DNA from: an uncultured Odoribacter sp.
Lineage (GTDB): Bacteria > Bacteroidota > Bacteroidia > Bacteroidales > Marinifilaceae
Reading direction: 5' to 3'
DNA length: 5,369 bases
Assembly: GCA_947176455.1 (NCBI GenBank)
Contig: CAMWQQ010000139.1
Coordinates: 1-5,369, forward strand
Under the pieces are notes generated by a model. That model made no database searches, was not told the origin of the DNA, and was given only the letters and a program-made list of their open reading frames with translations. Of this stretch, positions 1 to 5,369 are shown piece after piece. The translations under genes and the position numbers were made by a program. Position 1 is the first letter of the stretch; every line of letters starts with the position of its first letter.

Positions 1-8
1 TGTCCGAC

Positions 9-58
9 TTTTTCAAGGGACTTTTTCTACAAATGTAGTATTTTTCAAGGGACTTTTT
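9..58. repeat. 18-bp direct repeat, two copies 32 bp apart
   Basis: The sequence TTTTTCAAGGGACTTTTT occurs exactly at 9-26 and again at 41-58. The 14 bases between the copies contain the short dyad CTACA-AA-TGTAG (27-38). The second copy runs into a small dyad, GGACT-TTTT-AGTCC (50-63), which the first copy lacks. The window begins 8 bases before the first copy, so more copies may lie to the left. No ORF covers the segment. Its role is unknown: it could be a remnant of an upstream gene's regulatory region, a mobile-element end or an intergenic repeat family. The repeat itself is directly visible. Confidence 0.85.
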
Positions 59-84
59 AGTCCAGTATATTTCCTGACACCCCA

Positions 85-176
85 TACCGCCAACATAGGG
101 AATTTATTTTAGCCAAAACAGGGAAAAATTTTTAGCCAAAACATACATTTTTGTTTAGCCAAAGCAGGGAATTTAA
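85..176 (+). repeat. Four phase-locked 23-bp tandem units upstream of the ATPase gene
   Basis: Each unit has a 13-bp part, consensus TTTAGCCAAAACA, followed by a 10-bp part, typically GGGAA plus A/T-rich bases. The 13-bp part is exact at 108-120 and 131-143, has one change (A to G) at 154-166, and is degenerate but in phase at 85-97, where the GCCAA core is kept. GGGAA occurs in phase at 98, 121 and 167; in the unit starting at 131 this half reads TACATTTTTG instead. TTTTAGCCAAAA is itself a near-palindrome (10 of 12 positions). The period is close to two helical turns, so all cores would lie on about the same face of the DNA. The array ends 9 bp before a -7 box and covers the expected -33 position, which suggests an operator or recognition array. 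That function is inferred. Confidence 0.8.
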
Positions 177-185
177 ATATTGTGC

Positions 186-193
186 TATCTTTG
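186..193 (+). promoter_or_regulatory. Bacteroides-type -7 promoter box for the ATPase gene
   Basis: TATCTTTG matches the Bacteroides primary sigma factor -7 consensus TAnnTTTG at every fixed position. No good TTTG -33 element is present 19-21 bp upstream; that stretch is occupied by the last unit of the 23-bp array. Transcription would begin about 5-7 bases after the box, giving a leader of roughly 8-10 nt before the ATG at 208. Missing the -33 box would make the promoter weak on its own or dependent on a bound protein, which is inference. Confidence 0.6.
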
Positions 194-207
194 CAGGGTA
201 ATCGACA

Positions 208-1488
208 ATGGATATGAAGACGTATAAACCAAGAATTGCGGATAAGGAATTGAAACGAAAGTTGGCTGGCACAGGTGCTGTTTTGATTGAGGGACCGAAA
301 TGGTGTGGCAAGACTACGACTGCGGAACAGCAGGCTACCACGATCATCTATATGGATGACCCGCAATACATGGAACAGAATCTCCGTATGGTCGAAATCA
401 ATCCTAAGGTCTTGTTGGCAGGAGAGTCGCCCATATTGCTGGATGAATGGCAGCTTGCGCCCAAGTTGTGGGACGCGATCCGTTTTGAAGTCGATCATCA
501 GGATGATGCGGGACGCTTTATTTTAACCGGCTCTGCCGTACCTGCCAAAACCGATGAAATCCATCATTCGGGTGCTGGTCGCTTTGCATGGCTCACGATG
601 CGTCCCATGAGCTTATACGAGTCTGGGGAATCGACTGGCGAAGTAAGTTTGGAGGCTTTGTTCGATACGCCTGAAAACATTATGGGTATCAATAAACTGA
701 CGCTTGACGATATGGCATTCTTGATTTGTCGTGGTGGATGGCCTCGTGCGACGATGCAGAATGGAGATATTGCATTGGATCAGGTGAAATATTACTATGA
801 TGCAGTAACCCGTGCAGATGTGTCACGTGCGGATGGTGTGCATCGCAATCAGGAGCGAGTAAAGCGGTTGATGCGCTCGTATGCTCGTCATCAGGGGACG
901 TCGGCTCCTGTAAGCACAATTATCGAGGATATGCGCGTTAACGATGAGGAATCAAGTGACGTGCGGACCATATCAACCTATATCGAAGCCTTGAAAAAAA
1001 TCTTTGTTATCGAGGATTCTGTTGCTTGGAACCCTAATTTGCGTTCAAAGACTGCCATACGCACCTCCGATACCCGCTATTTTGTTGATCCGTCGATTGC
1101 GGTAGCGGCATTGGGACTTGGTCCGAATGACCTGATTGGCGATCTGAATACGATGGGGTTGCTATTTGAAACGCTCTGCGTCCGCGATTTACGTGTTTTT
1201 GCGAGTGCGTTGGATGGACAGATTTACCATTTTCGCGACAAGTATGGCCTCGAATGCGACGCTGTCGTACATCTGCGGAACGGGAAGTTCGGTCTTATAG
1301 AAATCAAACTTGGAGGCGACAAGTTAATCGAGGAGGGTGCGACCACATTAAAAACACTCGCAAACAAAATAGATACGGACAAAATGAAAATCCCGTCGTT
1401 CCTTATGGTGCTGACGGCAACGGGTAAATTTGCCTATCGTCGCGAGGATGGGGTGTATGTCGTTCCGATAGGATGTCTAAAGGATTAA
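208..1488 (+). CDS. AAA ATPase with C-terminal PD-(D/E)xK nuclease-like domain (AAA_14/DUF4143 family)
   Basis: A 426-residue P-loop ATPase of a family common and often multi-copy in Bacteroidales; its cellular role is not established. The N-terminal ATPase domain (about 20-200) has a Walker A motif GPKWCGKT (residues 29-36), a Walker B motif ILLDE (76-80, acidic D79/E80), a sensor-like FILTGS (104-109), and the segment GAGRF followed by MRPMSLYESG (122-140), typical of the family. The middle part (about 212-275) resembles a winged helix, with a recognition-helix-like STYIEALKK. The C-terminal domain (about 315-405) keeps the PD-(D/E)xK pattern: E349/D351, then E365-I-K367, so the nuclease-like core looks intact. 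Length is normal for the family. ATG 208 is preferred as the first in-frame start after the -7 box; ATG 214 is an alternative. The gene is monocistronic, flanked by a repeat array and a strong terminator, and reads as an accessory module. No signal peptide or membrane segment is seen, so the protein is probably cytoplasmic. Confidence 0.93.
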   Translation: MDMKTYKPRIADKELKRKLAGTGAVLIEGPKWCGKTTTAEQQATTIIYMDDPQYMEQNLRMVEINPKVLLAGESPILLDEWQLAPKLWDAIRFEVDHQDDAGRFILTGSAVPAKTDEIHHSGAGRFAWLTMRPMSLYESGESTGEVSLEALFDTPENIMGINKLTLDDMAFLICRGGWPRATMQNGDIALDQVKYYYDAVTRADVSRADGVHRNQERVKRLMRSYARHQGTSAPVSTIIEDMRVNDEESSDVRTISTYIEALKKIFVIEDSVAWNPNLRSKTAIRTSDTRYFVDPSIAVAALGLGPNDLIGDLNTMGLLFETLCVRDLRVFASALDGQIYHFRDKYGLECDAVVHLRNGKFGLIEIKLGGDKLIEEGATTLKTLANKIDTDKMKIPSFLMVLTATGKFAYRREDGVYVVPIGCLKD

Positions 1489-1500
1489 AATACCTTGAAT

Positions 1501-1530
1501 AAAAAAGCACTCAAAACGAGTGCTTTTTTT
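1501..1530. terminator. Bidirectional intrinsic terminator between convergent genes
   Basis: AAAAAAGCACTC (1501-1512) pairs perfectly with GAGTGCTTTTTT (1518-1529) around the loop AAAAC, followed by another T. The plus strand ends in seven Ts and the minus strand in six, so the same hairpin can stop the ATPase transcript, 12 nt past its stop codon, and the glycyl-tRNA synthetase transcript, 32 nt past its stop codon. The pairing and the T runs are directly visible; termination efficiency is inferred. Confidence 0.92.
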
Positions 1531-1562
1531 ATAATGATATTGAAATTCGCTGGTCGGACGAC

Positions 1563-3116
1563 TTATTCCGTGATTTTCCGGAGCAGGGTCTGCATATCGC
1601 ATTTTTCTTTCAGGATGCCGAAGAGTCGGTCGATGGCGACACGTTCCTGTTGCATGGAGTCGCGGTCGCGAATGGTTACGGCATTGTCTTCCAGCGTCTG
1701 GTGGTCAATGGTGATGCAGAACGGCGTACCGATAGCGTCCTGACGGCGATAGCGTTTGCCGATAGAGTCCTTCTCGTCGTATTGGCAATTGAAATCGTAT
1801 TTCAGCAAGTCCATGATTTCCTGTGCCTTTTCCGGCAGTCCGTCTTTCTTCACCAAGGGCATAATGGCCATTTTAACCGGAGCCAGTGCGGCGGGCAGAC
1901 GCAATACGACTCTGGAATCCTGTTTGCCGTCCTTGCTTAAATCTTCCTCGCAGTAGGCCGCCGACATCACTTGCAGGAACATCCGGTCTACGCCGATAGA
2001 CGTTTCAATGACGTAAGGTACATAGGATTCGTTCAATTCGGTATCGAAATATTGTATCTTCTTGCCGGAGAACTTTTGGTGCTGCGACAGGTCGAAATCG
2101 GTCCGGGAATGGATGCCTTCCACTTCCTTGAAGCCGAAGGGGAACTTATATTCGATGTCGGTGGCGGCATTCGCATAGTGTGCCAGCTTTTCGTGGTCGT
2201 GGAAACGGTAGTTTTCTTCACCGAAGCCCAGCAACTGATGCCATTTCATGCGGGTGGTCTTCCATTTCTTGAACCACTCCAGTTCCGAGCCGGGACGCAC
2301 GAAGAATTGCATTTCCATTTGTTCAAACTCCCGCATCCGGAAAATGAACTGGCGAGCTACGATTTCATTCCGGAATGCCTTGCCGATTTGCGCGATTCCG
2401 AAGGGGATTTTCATCCGTCCCGTTTTCTGCACGTTCAGGAAGTTCACGAAGATGCCCTGTGCCGTTTCCGGGCGCAGGTAGATTTTGCTGGCGCCTTCGG
2501 CGGTCGAGCCCATTTCGGTAGCGAACATCAGGTTGAACTGGCGTACTTCGGTCCAGTTGCAGGTGCCTGAAATCGGGCAGACGATTTTTTCGTCCAGGAT
2601 AATCTGGCGCACAGCCTCCAAATCGTTTTTGTTCAGGGCGTCGGACATCCTTTCGACCAGTGCGTCCCGTTTGCGCAGGTGTTCCAGGATTTGGGGATTG
2701 GTCTGGCGAAACAGTGCTTCGTCGAATTTCTCCCCGAACCGTTTCCGGGCTTTCTCCACGTCTTTCTCGATTTTTTCGTCGTATTTGGCGATTTGGTCCT
2801 CAATAAGCACGTCCGCCCGGTATCGTTTTTTGGAATCCTTGTTGTCAATCAGGGGGTCATTGAAAGCGTCCACGTGTCCGGAAGCCTTCCAAATGGTAGG
2901 GTGCATAAAAATGGCAGAATCAATTCCGACGATGTTTTCGTGCAACCGAACCATGGATTCCCACCAGTATCTTTTGATGTTGTTTTTCAGTTCCACGCCG
3001 TATTGTCCGTAGTCGTAGACCGCGCCTAAGCCGTCGTATATGTCCGAGGACGGAAACACAAACCCATATTCCTTGGAATGGGCCACTAACTTTTTAAATA
3101 CGTCTTCTTGTGCCAT
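1563..3116 (-). CDS. glyQS: Glycine--tRNA ligase, single-chain dimeric type
   Basis: Class II aminoacyl-tRNA synthetase that charges tRNA-Gly with glycine using ATP, in the cytoplasm; an essential translation enzyme. At 517 residues it is the alpha2 type also found in archaea, eukaryotes and many Bacteroidota, not the separate alpha and beta subunits of E. coli. The N-terminus has the family block GFVFPSSDIYDGLGAVYDYG (18-37), then motif 1 (about 42-82, with WKASGHVDAF at 76-85). RPETAQG (215-221) helps form the active site, motif 2 includes FRNE (248-251) and motif 3 includes GVDR (375-378). The charged stretch 100-165 is an insertion typical of the family. Residues from about 403 form the anticodon-binding domain, ending in a normal C-terminus. 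The start ATG is 17 nt after the stop codon of the upstream transporter gene, with no clear promoter or room for a T-box leader between them. It therefore probably depends on the transporter transcript. Expression would end at the shared terminator downstream. Confidence 0.98.
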   Translation of the reverse strand: MAQEDVFKKLVAHSKEYGFVFPSSDIYDGLGAVYDYGQYGVELKNNIKRYWWESMVRLHENIVGIDSAIFMHPTIWKASGHVDAFNDPLIDNKDSKKRYRADVLIEDQIAKYDEKIEKDVEKARKRFGEKFDEALFRQTNPQILEHLRKRDALVERMSDALNKNDLEAVRQIILDEKIVCPISGTCNWTEVRQFNLMFATEMGSTAEGASKIYLRPETAQGIFVNFLNVQKTGRMKIPFGIAQIGKAFRNEIVARQFIFRMREFEQMEMQFFVRPGSELEWFKKWKTTRMKWHQLLGFGEENYRFHDHEKLAHYANAATDIEYKFPFGFKEVEGIHSRTDFDLSQHQKFSGKKIQYFDTELNESYVPYVIETSIGVDRMFLQVMSAAYCEEDLSKDGKQDSRVVLRLPAALAPVKMAIMPLVKKDGLPEKAQEIMDLLKYDFNCQYDEKDSIGKRYRRQDAIGTPFCITIDHQTLEDNAVTIRDRDSMQQERVAIDRLFGILKEKCDMQTLLRKITE

Positions 3117-3133
3117 AATATGCTTGTTCTTTG

Positions 3134-4900
3134 TTATTCCGTATGTCCGATTTCTTTGATAGCCTGGGTCACGTTAATGGTGTAGTCTCCGATTTTTTCG
3201 CATTCGGAGAACATGTCGGCATAGATGATGCCCAGCGAATAGTCGTACCGTTTTTCCTCGACCGCCAGCAGGTGTTCCTGTTTCAGAATCGTGCGGTAGT
3301 CGTTAATGGCTTGCTCGATTTCGTAGGCTTTTTTGGCATTGACCTGCGTGTATTCGATGTTCAGGTTGGAACACATGGTCACAATGGAATCTTCTACCAG
3401 CGAAAACATGTGCTGCAACTTGTTGGAAAGCTCTTCGGGGAAATCGTTGCCGTGTTCGTTCCGGCGGTAAATGGCTTTGGCGAGGTTCAGGACGGAGTCC
3501 GCGACGCTTTCAATTTCCGAAACGATTTTGAACATGGCACGGACACGTTGCGAGTTCTCGGTGGAGAGCCGGGATTCGGACACCTTGGTCAGGTAGTCGG
3601 CAATGTCCACTTCCACCTGGTCGCTTTCGTCTTCCAATGACTGGAGTTTCTCGAGCTCTTTCTCAAAATCACCGGGCGAACTGTTGAACGATTGTACCAT
3701 TTTTTGATACATCTTAAGCGTATTCTGCCCGTAAAGGGATATTTCCTGTTTTGCCTGGAACAAGGAAGCGTCGGGCGTGGAAAGTATGCCGATTTTGATG
3801 TGTTTCAGTTTGAAGGAGTCCTCTCCTGCCTTGGGAGGTATCAGTCGGCTGACCATTTTTGCCAGCAGTCTCGTGAACCAAATCAGTATGGTGACATTGA
3901 TGCCTTTTGCCAGCGTGTTGAACAACGACAGCACCAGCGGCATGGCGGCATTGATGGATGCCAGTACGCTGGCGCGCATTTCCGGCGCAAAGGCTTCGTT
4001 CAACAGCTGGGGGTCTGAATAAACGGGATTGTACCGGGAAAGGTGGAGCGTCACGCTGAGTTCTCCGATAAAATGCAGGAACGGGTTAAAAATGGCGAAG
4101 AGCCATATCACGCCGAATACGTTGATGATGAAGTGCGCCAGAGCCGCCCGTTTTGCCGGGACATTGGCGACAACGGCGGCGAGGTTTGCCGTAATGGTGG
4201 TACCGATGTTTTCACCCATAATCATGGCGGCGGCATCCTCATAGCCAATCCAGCCTTTGGAGCAAATCACCAAGGTCAGCGCCACCGTTGCGGAAGACGA
4301 TTGGAAAAGGGTGGTCAGTACGGCACCAATCAGCAGGAAGATAATCCACGAGCGGAAACCCAGGTTGCTGATTTTTTGCATAAAATCGCCCACCCCCGGA
4401 TAATCGTGCAGGTTGGTGGGCATGGATTCCTGTAGGAAACGCAGTGCCAGAAACAATAGACCGAAGCCGACAAACATCTCTCCCCAGTTCTTGCGCGACC
4501 GTTTTTTGGAAAACAACAGAGGCAATGTGCATCCGATGATCGGTAACGCCAAATCGCTCATGCTGAATTTTCCGAGTCCCAGTCCGGCAACCAACCAGCC
4601 GGTGACGGTCGTGCCGACATTTGCCCCGAGGATGACCCCGATGGAGCCGACCAGGTCCAACAGACCGGCGTTGACAAAGCTGACCACCATAACGGTCGTG
4701 GCGGAGGAACTTTGGATAAGTGCTGTGATGAAGATTCCGGTGAGAACGCCGGTGACGCGGTTGGAGGTCATTGCCGCCAGAATCTGACGCATCTTGTTGC
4801 CGGCGAGTTTTTGGAGGGATTCACTCATGAGCTTCATTCCATACAGGAAAACGCCCAGCGAACCGATGAGCTTTAGCAGCTCAAAGATACCATAATCCAT
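3134..4900 (-). CDS. Na+/phosphate cotransporter family protein with C-terminal PhoU-like domain
   Basis: Inner-membrane protein of the PNaS (SLC34/NptA-like) family, expected to couple phosphate movement to sodium; bacterial members may import or export phosphate, so direction is not assigned. The membrane part (about 1-350) carries the two internal repeats of the family. The first has QSSSATT (63-69) and GANVGTT (92-98); the second has QSSSAT (200-205) and GENIGTT (229-235). Both substrate-site signatures are complete. Hydrophobic stretches are seen near 8-22, 47-62, 68-92, 116-130, 141-157, 184-212, 252-280 and 310-345. The soluble part (about 385-585) is PhoU-like: each half keeps an ExxxD metal-binding pattern, E464/D468 and E568/D572 in EKIGD. 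The 588-residue length is normal for this fused architecture. It is the first gene of a probable two-gene operon with the glycyl-tRNA synthetase. ATG 4900 opens directly into the first hydrophobic segment; no Shine-Dalgarno is evident. Confidence 0.96.
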   Translation of the reverse strand: MDYGIFELLKLIGSLGVFLYGMKLMSESLQKLAGNKMRQILAAMTSNRVTGVLTGIFITALIQSSSATTVMVVSFVNAGLLDLVGSIGVILGANVGTTVTGWLVAGLGLGKFSMSDLALPIIGCTLPLLFSKKRSRKNWGEMFVGFGLLFLALRFLQESMPTNLHDYPGVGDFMQKISNLGFRSWIIFLLIGAVLTTLFQSSSATVALTLVICSKGWIGYEDAAAMIMGENIGTTITANLAAVVANVPAKRAALAHFIINVFGVIWLFAIFNPFLHFIGELSVTLHLSRYNPVYSDPQLLNEAFAPEMRASVLASINAAMPLVLSLFNTLAKGINVTILIWFTRLLAKMVSRLIPPKAGEDSFKLKHIKIGILSTPDASLFQAKQEISLYGQNTLKMYQKMVQSFNSSPGDFEKELEKLQSLEDESDQVEVDIADYLTKVSESRLSTENSQRVRAMFKIVSEIESVADSVLNLAKAIYRRNEHGNDFPEELSNKLQHMFSLVEDSIVTMCSNLNIEYTQVNAKKAYEIEQAINDYRTILKQEHLLAVEEKRYDYSLGIIYADMFSECEKIGDYTINVTQAIKEIGHTE

Positions 4901-4940
4901 ATTGTCTTATCAGTATGTAAATTTTTGTTTTTTGGCAGTG

Positions 4941-4970
4941 TAAAATTATAAAACTCCTTTAGATTACAAA
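4941..4970 (-). promoter_or_regulatory. Candidate promoter for the transporter-synthetase operon
   Basis: On the minus strand, TTTG (4970-4967) is followed after 18 bases by TAATTTTA (4948-4941), which matches TAnnTTTG at all but the last position. The spacing is one base under the usual 19-21 of Bacteroides promoters. Transcription would start near 4935, about 35 nt upstream of the ATG at 4900. The match is moderate, and the region is A/T-rich, so a chance match is possible. Confidence 0.4.
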
Positions 4971-5001
4971 AGTGTTGTTCGGGATATTTTGAAAGATTTG
5001 C

Positions 5002-5009
5002 TACATTTG
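5002..5009 (+). promoter_or_regulatory. Bacteroides-type -7 promoter box at the sigma factor gene
   Basis: TACATTTG is a full match to TAnnTTTG. The -33 region is poor: TTCG at 4978-4981 is the best match at 20-bp spacing, with a TTG three bases earlier. Only four bases separate the box from the ATG at 5014, so the start site would fall at or next to the start codon. Either the transcript is nearly leaderless or the true start is further downstream. Confidence 0.5.
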
Positions 5010-5013
5010 CGAA

Positions 5014-5369
5014 ATGGATGTCCAGGTAACGGCAAAAGAATTGAAAAGGAAACCCGAAGAGGTTTTTGAACAGGTATGGCGGACCATGGTGCCCCGGCTG
5101 TATCGGTTCGCTTTGTCGTATGTGATGAATTCCGAGGAGGCGGAGGATATCGTGCGGAATACTTTTATGACCTTGTGGTCCACTTTCGGGGACTTGTCCG
5201 ACGGGACGATGATAGATGCCTGGCTCTATACGTCTGTAAAGAATGCCTGTTTGAATTACTACAAACATTTGAAGGTGGAGGATGCGCATCGCGAGAAGCT
5301 GACGGAATCGCTGATATATGCCGGAACCTTGGAATATGAGGACGACAGCGAGTTGCTGGAGCAATTGCG
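5014..5369 (+). CDS. ECF-type RNA polymerase sigma-70 factor, 3' part beyond the window
   Basis: Partial gene; 118 codons are visible with no stop before the window ends. The protein belongs to the extracytoplasmic-function sigma factors, which direct RNA polymerase to alternative promoters and in Bacteroidota often pair with a FecR-like anti-sigma factor; no such partner is in view. Region 2 is clear: FEQVWRTMVPRLYRFALSY (18-36), EEAEDIVRNTFMTLW (41-55) and AWLYTSVKNACLNYYK (69-84), the core-binding and -10-recognition helices. The linker (about 85-118) is acidic. Region 4 (the -35-binding helix-turn-helix) is not visible. The usual Gln-Glu/Asp after AEDIV is Arg48-Asn49 here. ATG 5014 leaves a normal N-terminus before region 2; TTG 5041 is possible, whereas ATG 5086 would remove part of the first helix. 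The gene is divergent from the phosphate transporter. Its target genes cannot be told. Confidence 0.9.
   Translation, partial: MDVQVTAKELKRKPEEVFEQVWRTMVPRLYRFALSYVMNSEEAEDIVRNTFMTLWSTFGDLSDGTMIDAWLYTSVKNACLNYYKHLKVEDAHREKLTESLIYAGTLEYEDDSELLEQL

Noticed and set aside
50..63. Intrinsic terminator of a gene to the left
   Set aside because: The GGACT/AGTCC stem is only 5 bp with a T loop and has no following T run.
85..176. CRISPR array
   Set aside because: The 23-bp units are tandem with a 13-bp conserved part and only 10 bp between, far too short for spacers. The intervening bases are similar to each other, and no cas gene is present.
109..498. 129-codon minus-strand ORF over the repeat array and ATPase start
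   Set aside because: It covers the intergenic array and the Walker A region antisense, with no family resemblance.
1495..1743. 82-codon plus-strand ORF
   Set aside because: It begins inside the terminator hairpin and runs antisense into the end of the synthetase gene.
1971..2570. 199-codon plus-strand ORF
   Set aside because: It lies antisense inside the glycyl-tRNA synthetase gene, whose protein is strongly conserved. The antisense translation shows no recognisable domain.
3117..3133. Glycine T-box or riboswitch ahead of the synthetase
   Set aside because: Only 17 bases separate the genes, too little for any such leader.
3131..3640. 169-codon plus-strand ORF
   Set aside because: Antisense to the PhoU-like end of the transporter gene, rich in Phe/Val/Gly as expected of a shadow frame, with no promoter or domain.
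4873..5364. 163-codon minus-strand ORF
   Set aside because: It overlaps the sigma factor gene antisense, crosses the divergent promoter region and enters the transporter start. The sigma factor frame has clear region 2 motifs and is the real gene.

Overview
This 5.4 kb window looks like chromosomal DNA from the phylum Bacteroidota, most likely the order Bacteroidales. Three things point there. Two plus-strand genes are preceded by the Bacteroides-type -7 promoter element (TAnnTTTG), and no gene has a convincing Shine-Dalgarno. A single-chain eukaryote/archaea-like glycyl-tRNA synthetase is present. A large AAA ATPase of the AAA_14/DUF4143 type, a family often expanded in these bacteria, is also present. 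The genus cannot be fixed from the sequence.

Layout from left to right. Positions 1-207 hold no gene but are rich in repeats. An 18-bp exact direct repeat occurs twice, 32 bp apart (9-26 and 41-58). It is followed by a phase-locked array of four 23-bp units (85-176) that ends just before a -7 box (186-193). Positions 208-1488 (+) encode an AAA ATPase with a central winged-helix-like segment and a C-terminal PD-(D/E)xK nuclease-like domain. A near-perfect hairpin at 1501-1530, with T runs on both strands, separates it from the convergent glycyl-tRNA synthetase gene (1563-3116, -). Seventeen bases upstream of that gene lies a Na+/phosphate cotransporter fused to a PhoU-like domain (3134-4900, -), and the two probably form one operon. 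A 113-bp divergent intergenic region follows. The window then ends inside an ECF-type RNA polymerase sigma factor gene (5014 to beyond 5369, +), whose C-terminal region 4 is cut off.

How the parts relate. The synthetase and the transporter are housekeeping functions, protein synthesis and phosphate/sodium handling. They appear to share a transcript without an obvious biochemical link. The sigma factor is a regulator transcribed divergently from the transporter; its targets cannot be read here. The ATPase with its upstream array and private terminator looks like a self-contained accessory module next to the conserved genes. The 23-bp array, placed where the upstream half of the ATPase promoter should be, is the most unusual signal in the window and may be an operator or recognition array for the ATPase or a dedicated regulator. 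That function is inference only.
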